A stretch of 64,000 nt of DNA, from positions 16,167,001-16,231,000 of the forward strand of contig JBBBDQ010000191.1 in NCBI GenBank assembly GCA_037127315.1. Reading direction: 5' to 3'. The DNA is from Ascarosepion bandense (Eukaryota > Mollusca > Cephalopoda > Sepiida > Sepiidae). Numbering within the stretch: position 1 is the stretch's first letter; each line of letters starts with the position of its first letter. A program made the translations under genes and the position numbers. Shown in pieces: positions 42,181 through 54,365 of the stretch. The notes below the pieces were generated by a model that worked only from the letters and a program-made list of their open reading frames with translations, was not told the DNA's origin and did no database searches.

Positions 42181-44186
42181 ATCTATCTATCTATCTATCT
42201 ACAATGATCAATATCTATCTATCTATCTATCTAAATGTGATCATTATCTATCTATCTATCTATCTATCTAAATGTGATCATTATCTATCTATCTATCTAT
42301 CTATCTAAATGTGATCAATATTCATCTATCTATCTATCTAAATGTATCATTATCTATCTATCTATCTATCTAAATGTGATCATTATCTATCTATCTATCT
42401 ATCTAAATGGGTGATCATTATCTATCTATCTATCTATCTAAATGTGATCATTATCTATCTATCTATCTATCTATCTAAAATGTGATCATTATCTATCTAT
42501 CTATCTATCTATCTAAATGTGATCATTATCTATCTATCTATCTAAATGTGATCATTATTCATCTATCTATCTATCTAAATGTGATCATTATCTATCTATC
42601 TATCTAAAAATGATCATTATCTATCTATCTATCTAAATGTGATCATTATCTATATCTATCTATCTATCTAATGTGATCAATATTCATTCATCTATCTATC
42701 TATCTAAATGTGATCAATATCTATCTATCTATCTATCTAAATGTGATCATTATCTATCTATCTATCTAAATGTGATCAATATTCATTCATTCATTCAAAT
42801 GTGATCAATATCTATCTATCTATCTATCTAATGGATCAATATCTATCTATCTATCTAAATGTGATCATTATCTATCTATCTATCTATCTAAATGTGATCA
42901 TTATCTATCTATCTATCTATCTAAAGTGATCATTATCTATCTATCTATCTATCTAAATGTGATCATTATCTATCTATCTATCTATCTAAATGTGATCATT
43001 ATCTATCTATCTATCTATCTAAATGTGATCATTATCTATCTATCTATCTAAATGTGATCATTATCTATCTATCTATCTAAATGTGATCATTATCTATCTA
43101 TCTATCTAAATGTGATCATTATCTATCTATCTATCTAAATGTGATCATTATCTATCTATCTATCTAAATGTGATCATTATCTATCTATCTAAATGTATCT
43201 ATTATCTATCTATCTATCTAAATGTGATCATTATCTATCTATCTAAATGTGATCATTATCTATCTATCTATCTATCTAAATGTGATCATTATCTATCTAT
43301 CTATCTATCTATCAATCATTATCTATCTATCTATCTAAATGTGATCATTATCTATCTATCTATCTATGTAAATGGACTCATTATCTATCTATCTATATGT
43401 GATCATTATCTATCTATCTATCTATCTAATGTGATCATTATCTATCTATCTATCTAAATGTGATCATTATCTATCTATCTATCTAAATGTGTGATCATTA
43501 TCTATCTATCTATCTATCTAAATGTGATCATTATTCATTCATTCATATGTGATCATTATCTATCTATCTAAATGTGATCATCTATCTATCTATCTAAAAT
43601 GGACTTATTTATTCATCTATCTATCTAATGTGATCATTATCTATCTATCTATCTAAATGTGATCAATATCTATCTATCTAAATGATCATTCATCTATCTA
43701 AATGCATTCATTCATTCATCTATCTATCTAAATGTGATCATTATCTATCTATCTATCTATCTAAATGTGATCATTATCTATCTATCTATCTATCTAAATG
43801 TGATCATTATCTATCTATCTATCTATCTAAATGTGATCATTATCTATCTATCTATCCAAATGTGATCATCTATCTATCTATCTAAATGTGATCATTATCT
43901 ATCTATCTATCTAAATGTGATCATTATCTATCTATCTATCTATCTATCTAAATGTGATCAATATCTATCTATCTATCCATCTAAATGTGATCATTATCTA
44001 TCTATCTATCCATCTAAATGTGATCATTATCTATCTATCTAAATGTGATCATTATCTATCTATCTATCTAAATGTGATCATTATCTATCTATCTATCTAA
44101 ATGTGATCATTATCTATCTATCTATCTAAATGGATCATTATCTATCTATCTATCTATCTATCTAAATGTGATCATTATCTATCTAG
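42181..44186 (+). repeat. Compound tandem array: (CTAT)n plus AAATGTGATCATTA
   Basis: Two kilobases of one pattern repeated roughly sixty times: three to six CTAT units, then AAATGTGATCATTA or a close variant. The spacer holds the palindrome TGATCA. Unit length is about 28-38 bp and varies mostly by CTAT number. Variants include ATTCATTC blocks (42783-42797, 43532-43545) and spacers without the final T. The array begins and ends sharply (44186 is followed by unrelated DNA). Open frames through it only translate the repeat. Confidence 0.97.
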
Positions 44187-45565
44187 TAACTAAACTGTTA
44201 TTATCTTCTTCTCTCCCCCGATTCTTACAGACTAAAATATTTTCTGGCTTTAAATAAACTGCAAAGAGTTGATAAATAGTAAAAAATGAACCAATTATAA
44301 ATTAATAAAATATAATTGTGCCTTATATTTGTGAAGAATAAATTTAACAAACAAAAACGGAAAATTTTTATGACTCACCCAATAAGCTATCCCTCCAAGA
44401 TAAGTTCTGTGGTTTATTTTCTCTATGTCATGATTGTGAGTTGACGCGAGAAAATTTTGCGTATGTGTTGTTATAAAAGGCGTACTTTGTGGCGACCACG
44501 TTTTTCATTCATTTGCAGATTTCTTGTTTACATTCAAAGTTCCGTTCGTTTAACTTCATTATTCTTTTTCTCTTTTATTTAAGAGGACGCAGTTATGCTA
44601 ACGACGCCATCGTCTTTTGTCTATAAATATGCAAAGACGTATATTTTTTTCTTTCTTTTCCAAGCGTCAACTACTTAAGACCTTGAGTGGATAAACAATC
44701 CAACATTCAACCCCGAGAATTAATCCAGAAAAAATAAAAATAAAATTACTATTGGTTATTAGAAAGAAAAAGAAAAGACATTAGCCAGTACGGTTTGCTT
44801 ATCAGCTGATAGGGCTATAATTTTCGTACCAGTGCAAAAGTTCGAAGTTCAAGACCAGTTAAGAGCCAGACTTTCGTATGCTGATTTCTGGGTTGCAAGG
44901 AGAAACGATAATTATATATGACTGAAACTGTTTAGAGAAGACAAAACTGTCCTTATGTCGCCTCTCTGTTCCTTTTCTAAAAATAAGCATGGCTTCATTT
45001 CAAATCACAAATTATACGCGAAACTTTTATCTATTGATGTTCTTAAGGACTGAACGCGTGTTATAAACATTTTTGTAAACGTTCGAACCCATACAAATTT
45101 ATCCAAAAATTAGCCTGTGCTTTCATCATTACCGCAGGCATCATGGTGTGCTTACTGACCTCTTTAATGCAGCGATGACCTACTGCTTTAGAGAAGGATC
45201 TTCACAAAAATAGACATGTTCTGGTCTCCAGCTAATAAATGACGAGAAGCACCCAACTGTTTAAGGTGAGCGCAAGTATACATTTTCACCCAATAAAAGG
45301 CACAAGAGCCATTTAAGGTAGCAGGATACTGAAAGAGGCGTGTGATATAAATGTAAGAGAAGGTTGTAGGAAGTAAAGACTATAAGGAGGATAGATGACG
45401 ATGAAACTGATTTGAAGAGGTTAGATTGTAAAACTATATGCGGTGGTACATCAATAAGTACATAGCCTAATGGAGAAAAATCGTTTACGATATTGTTTTT
45501 TCAACATAATTTTATTCTTTTTTAATTTACTTAACATAACGCGTCTTTATATATCGAGCATTCAG
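44187..45565. other. No recognisable gene
   Basis: No frame or repeat that I can support. At 44800-44870 a GGGCTATAATTTTCGTACC and GTTCGAAGTTCAAGACC pair is faintly tRNA-like. Confidence 0.45.
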
Positions 45566-45872
45566 TCAGTCAGTTAAGTGCCATACGTGATATACGCTTG
45601 GGCGATCATGTCTCGAAAGAGACATGACTGACTGGGCAGAAGATTATCCCGCAGTAGGTTGCCATTGCTTTCTGCGGTACACTGGTTGCCGGCCAAGGCT
45701 ATAGAACCCAATCTGTCCTGCTATTTAACCCATAACTGGAAGGAAGAGACGGATTAATACCTTTCCCAAGGGTATTTGCGCGGAAGTGAATACGATGGAT
45801 TCAACTGGAATTCGAACTCGGCTCCCCGGTTTCTCGTTCCGAGCCGATATCCACCGTACCACAACGCACAAT
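45566..45872 (-). mobile_element. tRNA-derived SINE, copy 4
   Basis: Full-length reverse copy. From left: CAGTCAGTTAAGTGCCATAC (its 3' end), the hairpin CATGTCTCGAAAGAGACATG, GGTTGCCATTGCTTTCTGCG, and on the right CTGGAATTCGAACTCGGCTC and CACCGTACCACAACGCACA, the tRNA-like head. Close to consensus. Confidence 0.93.
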
Positions 45873-46661
45873 ATCGAGCATTATACAGTAAAAATTTTAG
45901 GTAAAAGTCAGTTAACAACTGTGTCAAGCCTGAAATCATTGATAGCATACCTGTACAAATCTCATGACTTTATTTAGCTACAAGTGTGAAATACCCAGTG
46001 AGGACGGTATCTCTAAAGTAGTCACTTTTTTTTATTTCTGATTAACCTTCGCTCTACAGTAAGCCCTGTACCAAAATAAGCCAATTAAACATCTGGAATA
46101 TTGTAAAATTGTAAAATGTCGGTTATTATACCTATTGTTTTAGAAAACTGTGTTGCACCAATCTCCTAAGCATTCTTATATTAAAAGTATAATCTAAATG
46201 AAATTAGAGAAAGTAAGAGCCGAAATGTAATTAAACAGTGATTTCAGAAATATATGAACCTTAAAAACGTATGTGATCATGGCTCTCTACAGATTTTTTC
46301 AATCTAGACTGGATACAATCCAAGTCTAGAGAGGATAGTCTACCTTGCTATTTAACTCACAGAAAAGAAGAAATAGTTTCATGGATTTCCCAAGTGAGAA
46401 AGTGAAAACAACAAACCTGGCCAGTATTTGAACTTAGCTTACCCGATTGAAAACCTTCTACGTCGATACCCGTTAAGCTATTCACGCATTAGTTTCAGGC
46501 TAAATTTGTCGTCCTAAAAAGTTTTGAAAATATTAAATTTTAACCTATGTTTTTTAAAAATGGTTACTATAATCTTCGATATAGAAATCTGTGGACAGAC
46601 ATGTTTTGTAACACACTGAAAGGAAACGACATATAAAAGAAATATAATTTGTTTAAAGGAA
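45873..46661. other. No gene; LINE-end and SINE scraps
   Basis: Near 46265 TATGTGATCATGGCTCTC matches the 3' end of the YRRML LINE. At 46335-46415 TCTACCTTGCTATTTAACTC and GGATTTCCCAAGTGAGAAAG fit an eroded reverse SINE. Confidence 0.4.
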
Positions 46662-46958
46662 TGTGCGGTGTGGTGCAGTGGATATCGACTCGGAACGAAA
46701 AATCGGAGTGCTGAGTTCGGATTCCAGTTGAATTCTTTGCATTCACTTATGCTCAAATACCCTTGGGAAAAGTATTAATCCACCTCTTCCCTCTAGTTAT
46801 GGGTTAAATAATAGGACAGATTGGGTTCTATAGCCTTGGTTGTCTACCGCAGAATGTAATGACAACCTACTGCGGGATAATCTTCTGCCCAGTCAGTCAT
46901 GTTTCTTTCGAGACATGATCACCCAAATCGTTTATCACGTATGGAACTTAACTGATGG
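46662..46958 (+). mobile_element. tRNA-derived SINE, copy 5
   Basis: Head GTGTGGTGCAGTGGATATCG, B-box region CTGAGTTCGGATTCCAG, body and 3' end present with a loss of about 15 bp after the AGCCTTGGTTG block. Ends ACTTAACTGATGGACAG. A Helitron-like element follows 33 bp later. Confidence 0.9.
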
Positions 46959-46991
46959 ACAGAATTTGTTTAATGGTATATATATTTATTA

Positions 46992-47738
46992 CTAGCAGTA
47001 TATCCCGATATCCCGGCGTTGTTCGGGTGTAATGAAAGCTTTAAAACTAATCCATGGTCCTGGAGCTCAGACTCTTTGGACGTTGGTACGAAAGACTAAA
47101 ACGCAATAGTTGTTTCCAGTTAAAGCGAAACCGTAGACTGAAAGAAAAAGGAATGGATGTAAGTCAAATTTTGATTTCCTGGTATCGATATCAAATAAGT
47201 TGTTTTTCGTCGTAAATTGAATTTTGAAGGCTAAATAAGTCCTCTGAGAAAATGGTATCATGGCTGAAACTAAGAACTACAATTATACCTACTTAGAGCC
47301 AAACCCGAAGCAAAAACTAAAATAAAAGAGCTGAAAAAATACAGACATACAGGCAGATAAACAGACACAGACAGAAACATCTTGCCTTTTTTATATATAG
47401 ATTATCGATTTTCCGCACTATTGTAAGAACTTCAATCTTGAAACTTCTGAATATCGTTTCTTATGTCTTTGTCTATGAGTGTATCAAATTTGATTAAAAT
47501 CGGATCACTCCTTCTATTACCCGATTTTTTCGATTATCGATATTTATCAGGGGTACCTCGACACAAAACATAGCTAAAAACACTCGCAGACGCTTATAGT
47601 ACAACTGTATAAATTTTCAAGAAAATATGTTCAGCCGTTTTAGACTCTATAGGTAGCAGACACAGACAGACAGACAGACAGACAGACACACATACACACA
47701 CACACACAAAGTTCCATTTATAAATAAGTTTAAATAGA
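46992..47738 (-). mobile_element. Helitron-like element, copy 4
   Basis: Reverse orientation. Its 3' end is at the left: T|CTAG after ACTAGCAGTATAT on the plus strand, with the hairpin CCCGGCGTTGTTCGGG. An extra ATCCCG duplication lies beside the hairpin. Its 5' end at 47738 reads TCTATTTAAAC, a small variant. Flanking bases are A and T as expected. About 747 bp, so full length. Confidence 0.78.
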
Positions 47739-48370
47739 TTAGATATGCTATTTAATGCATACATTTAAATTTCTTGTAATAATAAAATATGTTATCCCGC
47801 TTTCACAATTTAATACATCGTTGATAAAACTCAACTTTTGTGCATATATTTGTTTGTTCAGACATAATTACTGGGGATGATGATATATTTGTTTTGTTGA
47901 AATTTATATTTTGGAATATAGGTTAAGAAATTGTATGATATTATACGTATTAATGCCATGAAAAAATTCTTTCAAGTTGGTTAATTTTTAGCGGCCTATC
48001 AACACCTCTGTGATATTTAATGCCAAAATCTAAATAAATCTGAACACATTTTTTTGGCTTATTTTGAACGCAATTGTATATATAGCTTTAACTACTTAAA
48101 AAACAATAATGTATTGTTGGCCATTTTGCTTTAAAATATATTGTTGGTAATTCTATAAATATGCATTGTTATTATTAAGTGTATTGCTGATATTTTTACT
48201 ACAAAATATATTTTTATACTTTCATATTGTCTTGTTTTTATTTTGCTCATTGCTGGGACCCTAGCAGATGTTATCACCCCTGTCAAAGTGAACCTGGAAA
48301 CTGTTGCAATTAAGAGGCCATTTCACGATCTTCAAAACCTCCAATATGTCCCGATCAGAGTTCTTGCTAC
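47739..48370 (+). repeat. Companion repeat X, copy 3
   Basis: From about 47985: AGCGGCCTATCAACACCTC, the tandem block with ATGTATTGTTGGCCATTTT and ATATATTGTTGGTAATTC (48108-48150), and GCTGGGACCCTAGCAGATG (48251) with its 3' block to about 48370. No SINE inside this copy. The first 250 bp (47739-47984) show nothing. Confidence 0.55.
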
Positions 48371-48740
48371 TGGATATATAAAAGAAAAAGAAATTATATA
48401 TATTTTTATGGATATAGAGAGCCACACACACACCTACACATATATATTGAGAATGGTCTCCGCGTGGTAACAAGGAGATGATCACGTGGGAGCCTAGAGT
48501 CAGTTTTGGGATAGCAGGTCAAGGTTGGTTGACCCAGATACCGTTAATAACAAATGTCTAGACAGGAAATAGACAGAAGCTAGAAATGGAGGTCATGAAA
48601 CAGCAGGAGCCAGAATTCGTGCCAAAAACAAGTCACGTGGAAAGCAAAGTTTAGAAGTTAGTTGCAGATTGAATCTTGAACGAACAAGTCGTATTTGCTG
48701 GGCGCTGATAAATGATGAATGAAGGGAAAGGGCATTTAAG
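48371..48740. other. No recognisable gene
   Basis: Short CA run at 48424-48440. Nothing else. Confidence 0.45.
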
Positions 48741-49110
48741 ATAATAGTGTAATTTGACTAATTCATCTTAAGCAACTCCGGATTAAAAAAAATACAAAAA
48801 ACGAACTTATAAATTCGTATTCGTTAAAACAAGAAGAAGACGTGGCCGAAATGTTTTAGCAAGGAAGAAAGAAAGGTAGCGACGAAGATAAGAGAAGAAG
48901 CTGAAATATCACTTGTATGCTGATTCTTATTTGTTAAAGAAGAGAAAGAAAGCGAAGCCAAGTTGTTTATCAAGGAAGAAAAATAACGACGAAGATAAGA
49001 GCAGAAGCTGTAGTGTTATTCGTGCGCTGATTCCTGTTTGTTCAAAGAAGAAAAAGAAAGCGAAGTCAAGTTGTTTATCAAGAAAAGAAAAGAAAGAGAA
49101 ATTGCGACGC
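48741..49110 (+). repeat. 108-bp purine-rich tandem repeat, about 2.6 units
   Basis: AGTTGTTTATCAAG recurs at 48961 and 49069, and a mutated version at 48853, giving a 108-bp step. The unit length is a multiple of three, so an open frame (48913-49128) translates as a repeating lysine-rich peptide (KKAKPSCLSRKK, then KKAKSSCLSRKE). No known protein matches. Confidence 0.75.
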
Positions 49111-49942
49111 AGTGAAGTCAACATATAAAGAAATAGATTTTGAAGATAAGAAGAAGCAGAATTGTTCTAATGCAGAGAATACAACGCTGGTTTGAATACA
49201 AGAATAAAGAAGAATGCGGGTATTTCCGGATATTTGAATGCTGAAAATACAACAGTCAACTGAAAGAAAATAGAGACAATCGTAACTACATACATTTCAA
49301 GTGGACTGCGTTTGAGTCCGAAGTTGTATAAAGAAAAAGGAGGAAGAGAGAAAAGAAAAGAAAAGAGCGAAAGAACTGATATAAAGATAAGTTATTATAT
49401 TCTTAGACCCATGTTAGAACACGCATACACTTCCACGAATATTATGTTACCGCATACACCATACCACGTGTTTATGAATTCTATGGTTCTCCCCATTTTT
49501 ATTTTGTGTTAATCTCTTGCGTTCGTATTCGTTTGTATTCATTCATATTTGTTGATATGTGCTGTAAATTGTAATTTCGACTACGTTGGGTATCCGAATA
49601 TAAGTTTTGAGATTCAGGTCATTGGACATACTTATTCATACTTAAACTTTTTTAATTTAATATTTCATTACTTATTAAAATATTATATCAAAACCATCTC
49701 GTTTTGTCGTTCATCGTTGATTTGTTGGTCAGCGCATGTGTTGATATTGAAGCAAACCTGGGAAAGATTGCAATTCTTTTAAATCAATCGAACAGCAATC
49801 TTATTTTCTTGTTTTTGTTTATCATTGTCCATTTGTCATGATCTAGGACAGATAATCCGCATCTGCCCATAGATGTGGAAATGTAAATATTCCCGAATCG
49901 ATGTGTAAGCATCTTGATTGTTATCGTCGAGGCAGGCATATG
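49111..49942. other. No recognisable gene
   Basis: Continues purine-rich at first, then AT-rich. No frame or repeat supported. Confidence 0.45.
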
Positions 49943-50305
49943 ACAATATATATATATATATATTGTTTGTAATTAGGCAGCATTTTTTCATTAATGCATG
50001 TTTCATTAAATAATGTAATATATAAGTTTCGTCTATTTATTTTATGTACATTTTTTTCATATTCTCTGATAAGCTTAATAGCATTAACATCAAATGAAGA
50101 AAGAAAATGACAATATTGATATATAATTTTTAATAATCCAATCTGAGCTTTCGGCTTACATAAGCCATTTTCAAAGATGTCAATTACATTATATATTTAA
50201 ACACGGACAAACCATAATGACAAACTTTAAATTTAAAAATAGACAAAACTCGTCTATATTATTTAGTGAAACATGCATTAAAATATATATATATATATAT
50301 ATAGT
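49943..50305. repeat. (TA)n-bounded hairpin module with hammerhead-like remnant
   Basis: Bounded by (TA)n at 49945-49963 and 50283-50304. The ends face each other: ATTAATGCATGTTTCATT (49990) and GTGAAACATGCATTAAAA (50265). Inside, on the minus strand at 50149-50176, GAAA and a perfect stem GGCUUA/UAAGCC remain, but the core reads UUUGAAAA, so the catalytic part is lost. Confidence 0.55.
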
Positions 50306-50472
50306 CATCAGTAGGCGATTCTACGCTATGGGCGCTCGGTAGAGGAAGGCGGACTTTAGCGTGTTATATAAACAGTAAACATATGCCAGTACCCGAGAGT
50401 GTTCAAATTCATTAATGAATGAACGATGAGTAGATGCGCGAGTAGCTAATGCTTTTCAAAATCTACCATTCC

Positions 50473-50477
<5 letters not shown>
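50306..50477. other. Short module between (TA)n tracts
   Basis: About 170 bp of more balanced base composition between two TA runs. Not matched elsewhere in the window. Confidence 0.4.

Positions 50478-50523
<46 letters not shown>
50478..50523. repeat. (TA)n microsatellite
   Basis: About 22 TA units. Confidence 0.95.
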
Positions 50524-50526
<3 letters not shown>

Positions 50527-50589
50527 CGAGTGAATAAAGAACGTCAAAAATATTCACAACGTTCAAAACATTAATTCAAAACAGTGTTC

Positions 50590-50750
50590 AATATAAAAAT
50601 AGAGCTATGAATATTTCTTATAAATTATAGTTTAGAACATGTACAAATTATCATCTACTACAAAGTGTACATTTTGTTTCGATATTGAAAAACCTAATGA
50701 CATATTGTCTTTAATATGTCGAAACAAAATGGTACATGTCCTAAACTATA

Positions 50751-50790
<40 letters not shown>
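50590..50790. repeat. Imperfect hairpin module ending in (TA)n
   Basis: AATTATAGTTTAGAACATGTAC (in two steps, 50625-50646) faces GTACATGTCCTAAACTATAA (50731-50750), and TTTTGTTTCGATATT faces AATATGTCGAAACAAAA inside. (TA)n follows at 50755-50790. A GAAAC element is present but no acceptable hammerhead core. Confidence 0.6.
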
Positions 50791-50792
<2 letters not shown>

Positions 50793-50901
50793 GCACACCA
50801 TTGCAAATAACCTAATTTGAAGAAAAAATAGAAATCGATTACACCCTGTCACTCTAGTGGGTCTAAAACTGACCGTATGGTGAAAGAAAAGAAACTAAAG
50901 C

Positions 50902-50902
<1 letters not shown>

Positions 50903-50979
<77 letters not shown>
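50903..50979. repeat. (TA)n-(TG)n compound microsatellite
   Basis: About 19 TA units then 17 TG units. The open frame that starts in it is not supported. Confidence 0.95.
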
Positions 50980-50983
<4 letters not shown>

Positions 50984-51968
50984 GGGAAACTGAAGTCAAC
51001 ATCGGGCAACGACAGTCTGTTTCCTACATGAGCACACTGCTCAGGTTTGAAAATTGCGTTCAGTTCATGAAACAGAATGTCACCACTTGGTGGTGCCTAC
51101 TTGTGATATTTATATACGCTCTATTCTTGATATTGATATTGAGAACTTTTCATATTAACAGAACTTTTTCTATTTACAAATTAACAAGTACCAATATTTC
51201 TAACGATTAAATAACTTCCGGATAATACTGCGACGTTTCATTTGTAAGTTTTAGAGTGGCTACATTTTCTTTCAAAGCGTTAACATGCGAAAATAAGTGA
51301 AGATAGCAGTTTTATTTTTTAGTTTTAAGAGTATTCACTTCTAGCACTCACTTCCTGCAACCGACTTTTGACTCATGCTATATTTTGTCATTTAATGATA
51401 AAATAAAAGAAAGAAGTTTAAGAATGTCTAAGGACCATACTTAAATATCAGCCCTATCAAAAGACGTCTCTACATTATTCATAAATCTATTTCCCAAATA
51501 CGTTGTTAAAGTCATACCTAATCAGTAGTTAGTCATCCTTGTGTTGTTCGATATTTTCTATGTAAAATGGAAGAAAGTGTCTTCTAAGTTTGAGATAATC
51601 ACGCATGAACAGTCATTGTTAGGACACACGGTGCACCGATATGAACCTCAGTCGGACATAAATCCACTCTTAAAACATATCAAACGATTTACATGCTTGT
51701 TGCACTAGAACACACAGGAACACTTAATTTATCTCACGACCCTCTTCCTCCCTCGGCTTATGCTTTGATATTCACACCGTAAATATTTTAACACGTCGAG
51801 ACACAAATCATAGTTTTACTGGGGACACCGAACACAAGTTTTGTTCCCATGCTCAAAGCTCTGTGCTCGACTTAAGGTACAACACACTTTTTCACCCATT
51901 CCATCTGATTCGTTTGAAAAATGTAATTATATCTCAGAATATTAATGCAAGTTTCTTCTACTTTTTAT
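50980..51968. other. No recognisable gene
   Basis: An open frame to 51207 has a hydrophobic stretch but begins in the microsatellite and matches nothing known. No repeats seen. Confidence 0.4.
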
Positions 51969-51985
51969 AAACGCGTTCCTCTAAC

Positions 51986-52033
<48 letters not shown>
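51969..52033. repeat. (CA)n-(TA)n microsatellite
   Basis: Short CA run then about 21 TA units. Confidence 0.95.
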
Positions 52034-52035
<2 letters not shown>

Positions 52036-52777
52036 TTTATAATTTTGAGTCATCCATTAATTTGGTGAAACTTGAAAGTTTGGCTCTCCAGGGAACAGGA
52101 CCGGGCAAGGTTGTATTAAAAACACACAGCTGCCCAGACCCAGGCAGTAAAAATTCTTTCTCGATGTCACCGATGTTGTCGAAGAGAAAGGCGTGGTCTG
52201 AGATGACGTCTTGGTGCCAGTAATGTCATAGGCGTTGCCAAAACAAGACAGAAGGAGGTGTCAGCTCGTTTTAAGGAAGTGAGCTCTAGGTTTCTCCTCG
52301 GGTTTATTCTTGAACATTTCTTTTAGGAATGTTTGAAATTTAAAATTGTTTTTTTCCTCCAGCCTGCTTTCAAACTAGAGCTAAGAAGAATCTGATTGCT
52401 AATTAAGATGTCTTATTCTTGGCGTATTATGGTTATTGCCTAAATTTAGGAGGGTGGTTAACACTTTTGGAGGGAGTAAGCTAAAAATATATTTGATTTC
52501 CGGTGTCCACGAATCTCTACCTCAGATAACATTTCTCTATTAAACTATGTGTAGAATCAGGAGTCCATCTTAATATCAACTGCAGTATCAGTGGAAATAT
52601 AACCTAGATCATATCCACTCTCGCATTTTATCTGGGGTATTTCTGTTTTATATTCTTAGTATTAGTGAAACTCAGTTTATGCCCCACCTTCCCAGCATCA
52701 AAATAATCTAGACTAGTACATATTAACCAAAGTCAGAATATACTCAATCCTTTTCTCATGTAATAAAATAACTATTA
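52034..52777. other. No recognisable gene
   Basis: Slightly more balanced base composition at 52080-52260. No family recognised in any frame. Confidence 0.4.
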
Positions 52778-53011
52778 TTGTGCGTTGTGATGCAGTGGAT
52801 ATCGGCTCGGAACGAACAATCGGGGAGCCGAGTTCGAATTCCAATTGAATTCCTTGCATTCACTAATGTAAGTCATTAACCTGTCTCTTCCCTCCAGTTA
52901 TGGGTTAAATAACAAGACAGAATAATCTGCAGAATACTCTTCTGCCCAGTCAGTCATGTCACTTTCGAGACATGATCGCCCAAGCATGTATCACGTATGG
53001 CACTTAACTGG
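52778..53011 (+). mobile_element. tRNA-derived SINE, copy 6
   Basis: Head GTGATGCAGTGGATATCGGC, B-box region CCGAGTTCGAATTCCAATT, end GGCACTTAACTGGATATA. Two internal losses shorten it, including most of the GGTTCTATAGCC-CAGTCTACC block. Confidence 0.9.
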
Positions 53012-53319
53012 ATATAATAGTTGGAAAGATAATTAAAACTTCTACTGGACATAAAGTGGGGGATCGGTTGTCTACTGTTTTAAAGTATTAAACTGATCCC
53101 CCACTAATTTTACTTAATGTAATATAATCTATCTCTTCTCCCTCCAGCTGTGAGGTAAATGGCAGGACAGATTGGGTTCTATAGTCTTGGCTGGCAACCA
53201 GTCTACCGCAGAAAGCAATAGCAACCTACTGCAGGATAATCTTCTGCCCAGTCAGTCATGCCTCTTTCGAGACATAATCGTCCGAAGCGTGTATCACGTA
53301 TGGCACTTAACTGACTGAT
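53012..53319 (+). mobile_element. tRNA-derived SINE, copy 7 (5'-truncated)
   Basis: From about 53120 the SINE body runs from CTCTTCTCCCTCCAGCTGTG to GGCACTTAACTGACTG. The tRNA-like head is absent. The preceding 110 bp include a small inverted repeat (GGGGGATCGGTTG near 53067 against AACTGATCCCCCAC near 53091). Confidence 0.85.
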
Positions 53320-53670
53320 TATTGTGTCCACAGCAATATTATGGTTTATATAGTGTTGTAACGTCTGAAGAGAATTCGCGTGTCTATTTTACAGCCTTCA
53401 GTTTTGCTTCGAGTCCTTGGTTTGTACATATGGATGTTGGCTGATTTTGGTCAAAATGATTGAAGAATAGTTATTTTTGTGATTACCTGCAGTTGCTTTG
53501 CGTGTACACTTCACAGGCCACAATTTGATATCGATTCTCTGAAGTCTGTTGTGCACTTAGCTTTCTTTCGAAAAACACGGATTCATGATTACTGTTAAAT
53601 GAGTACATCTCAGCTATTATTACCTGTTTGCAGGCTGTAGTCATCGCATAACATTGTAGTTAAGAAGAGT
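53320..53670. other. No recognisable gene
   Basis: No repeats or coding signal. Confidence 0.45.
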
Positions 53671-53790
53671 GTGTCGGTGGTGTAATGGAAAAAGAGATCG
53701 GAGCGCAGCTTTCGAATTCCAGTCGAGTTCGCTACATTTGTAAATAGCCTTGGTAAAAGTATGACTTATCCCAGCTATGGGTCAAATATT
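53671..53790 (+). mobile_element. SINE head fragment, variant subfamily
   Basis: GTCGGTGGTGTAATGGAAAA, then TTTCGAATTCCAGTCGAG (B-box region) and GCCTTGGTAAAAGTATGAC. The head matches the minus-strand fragment at 36960 better than the main SINE, suggesting a subfamily with GGTGGTGTAATGG. Confidence 0.6.
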
Positions 53791-53839
53791 AAGATTCAAT
53801 AATTGCTAAATCCAAAAGATTGTTAATGCAGTATTAATT

Positions 53840-53965
53840 CGCAAAAAAACAGGATTAATTTTACAAACCCCGAAATGGTTTCGGCTTTATATAATCCATA
53901 AAGGGCTGATAAGCCGTGTAAAAAGAAATCAATAAATATTGTTAAGAAACAGTTGTTGATACTTA
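53840..53965 (-). other. Structured module, hammerhead-like but without core
   Basis: On the minus strand, UUUUACA (53917-53923) pairs perfectly with UGUAAAA (53859-53865), and GAAA plus a short ACC/GGU stem sit where a hammerhead has them. The bases between do not contain CUGANGA. Probably a decayed relative of the ribozyme modules. Confidence 0.35.
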
Positions 53966-54066
53966 TAATAAAAGCTGGTATAAATTGACCTAAGTAATAT
54001 AGTTTAGATTTGGTTATTTAATATCAAGAGGTATGAAGTAGTAATACCCCGGGGTTTATTCTGAAC

Positions 54067-54365
54067 TAGTAAGTAGGTCAAGTGCCATACGTGATATACT
54101 CTTGGCTAACCATTTTCTTTTAGTCATGACTAAATAGCAGAATATTTTTATGTAGTAGGTTGCCATTTCTTTCTGTGGTATACTGGTTGCCAACCAAGGC
54201 TATAGGAACCATTCTGTACTGCTATTCAACCTATAGATAGATAGGGGAAGAAGAGATGAATTTATACTTTTTCCAATGGTATATGTAACGAAATCGACTG
54301 GATCTCGAACTCGGTTCTTCGACTTCTGATTCCGAGCCGATATTAAATAAACTACAACACACGTA
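54067..54365 (-). mobile_element. tRNA-derived SINE, copy 8
   Basis: Reverse copy: GTCAAGTGCCATACGTGATA on the left, GTAGGTTGCCATTTCTTTCT, and the head at the right (GGATCTCGAACTCGG, then GAGCCGATATTAAATAAAC). Older, with many changes. Its head and right flank are duplicated at 55088-55290. Confidence 0.85.

Noticed and set aside
43170..43885. Open frames of 67-95 codons inside the tandem array
   Set aside because: They translate the CTAT repeat (IYLSKCDHY over and over) and have no independent coding signal.
42181..44186. Regular repeats with spacers, superficially like a CRISPR array
   Set aside because: The constant part and the variable part are both simple sequence, there are no unique spacers, and the context is animal DNA.
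50590..50790. Hairpin with GAAAC as another hammerhead
   Set aside because: The nearest core is CUAAUGA, stem II is out of register and no local stem I forms. Kept only as a hairpin.
53840..53965. Hammerhead on the minus strand
   Set aside because: Stem I and the GAAA-stem III part fit, but CUGANGA is absent, so it is listed only as a hammerhead-like structured module.
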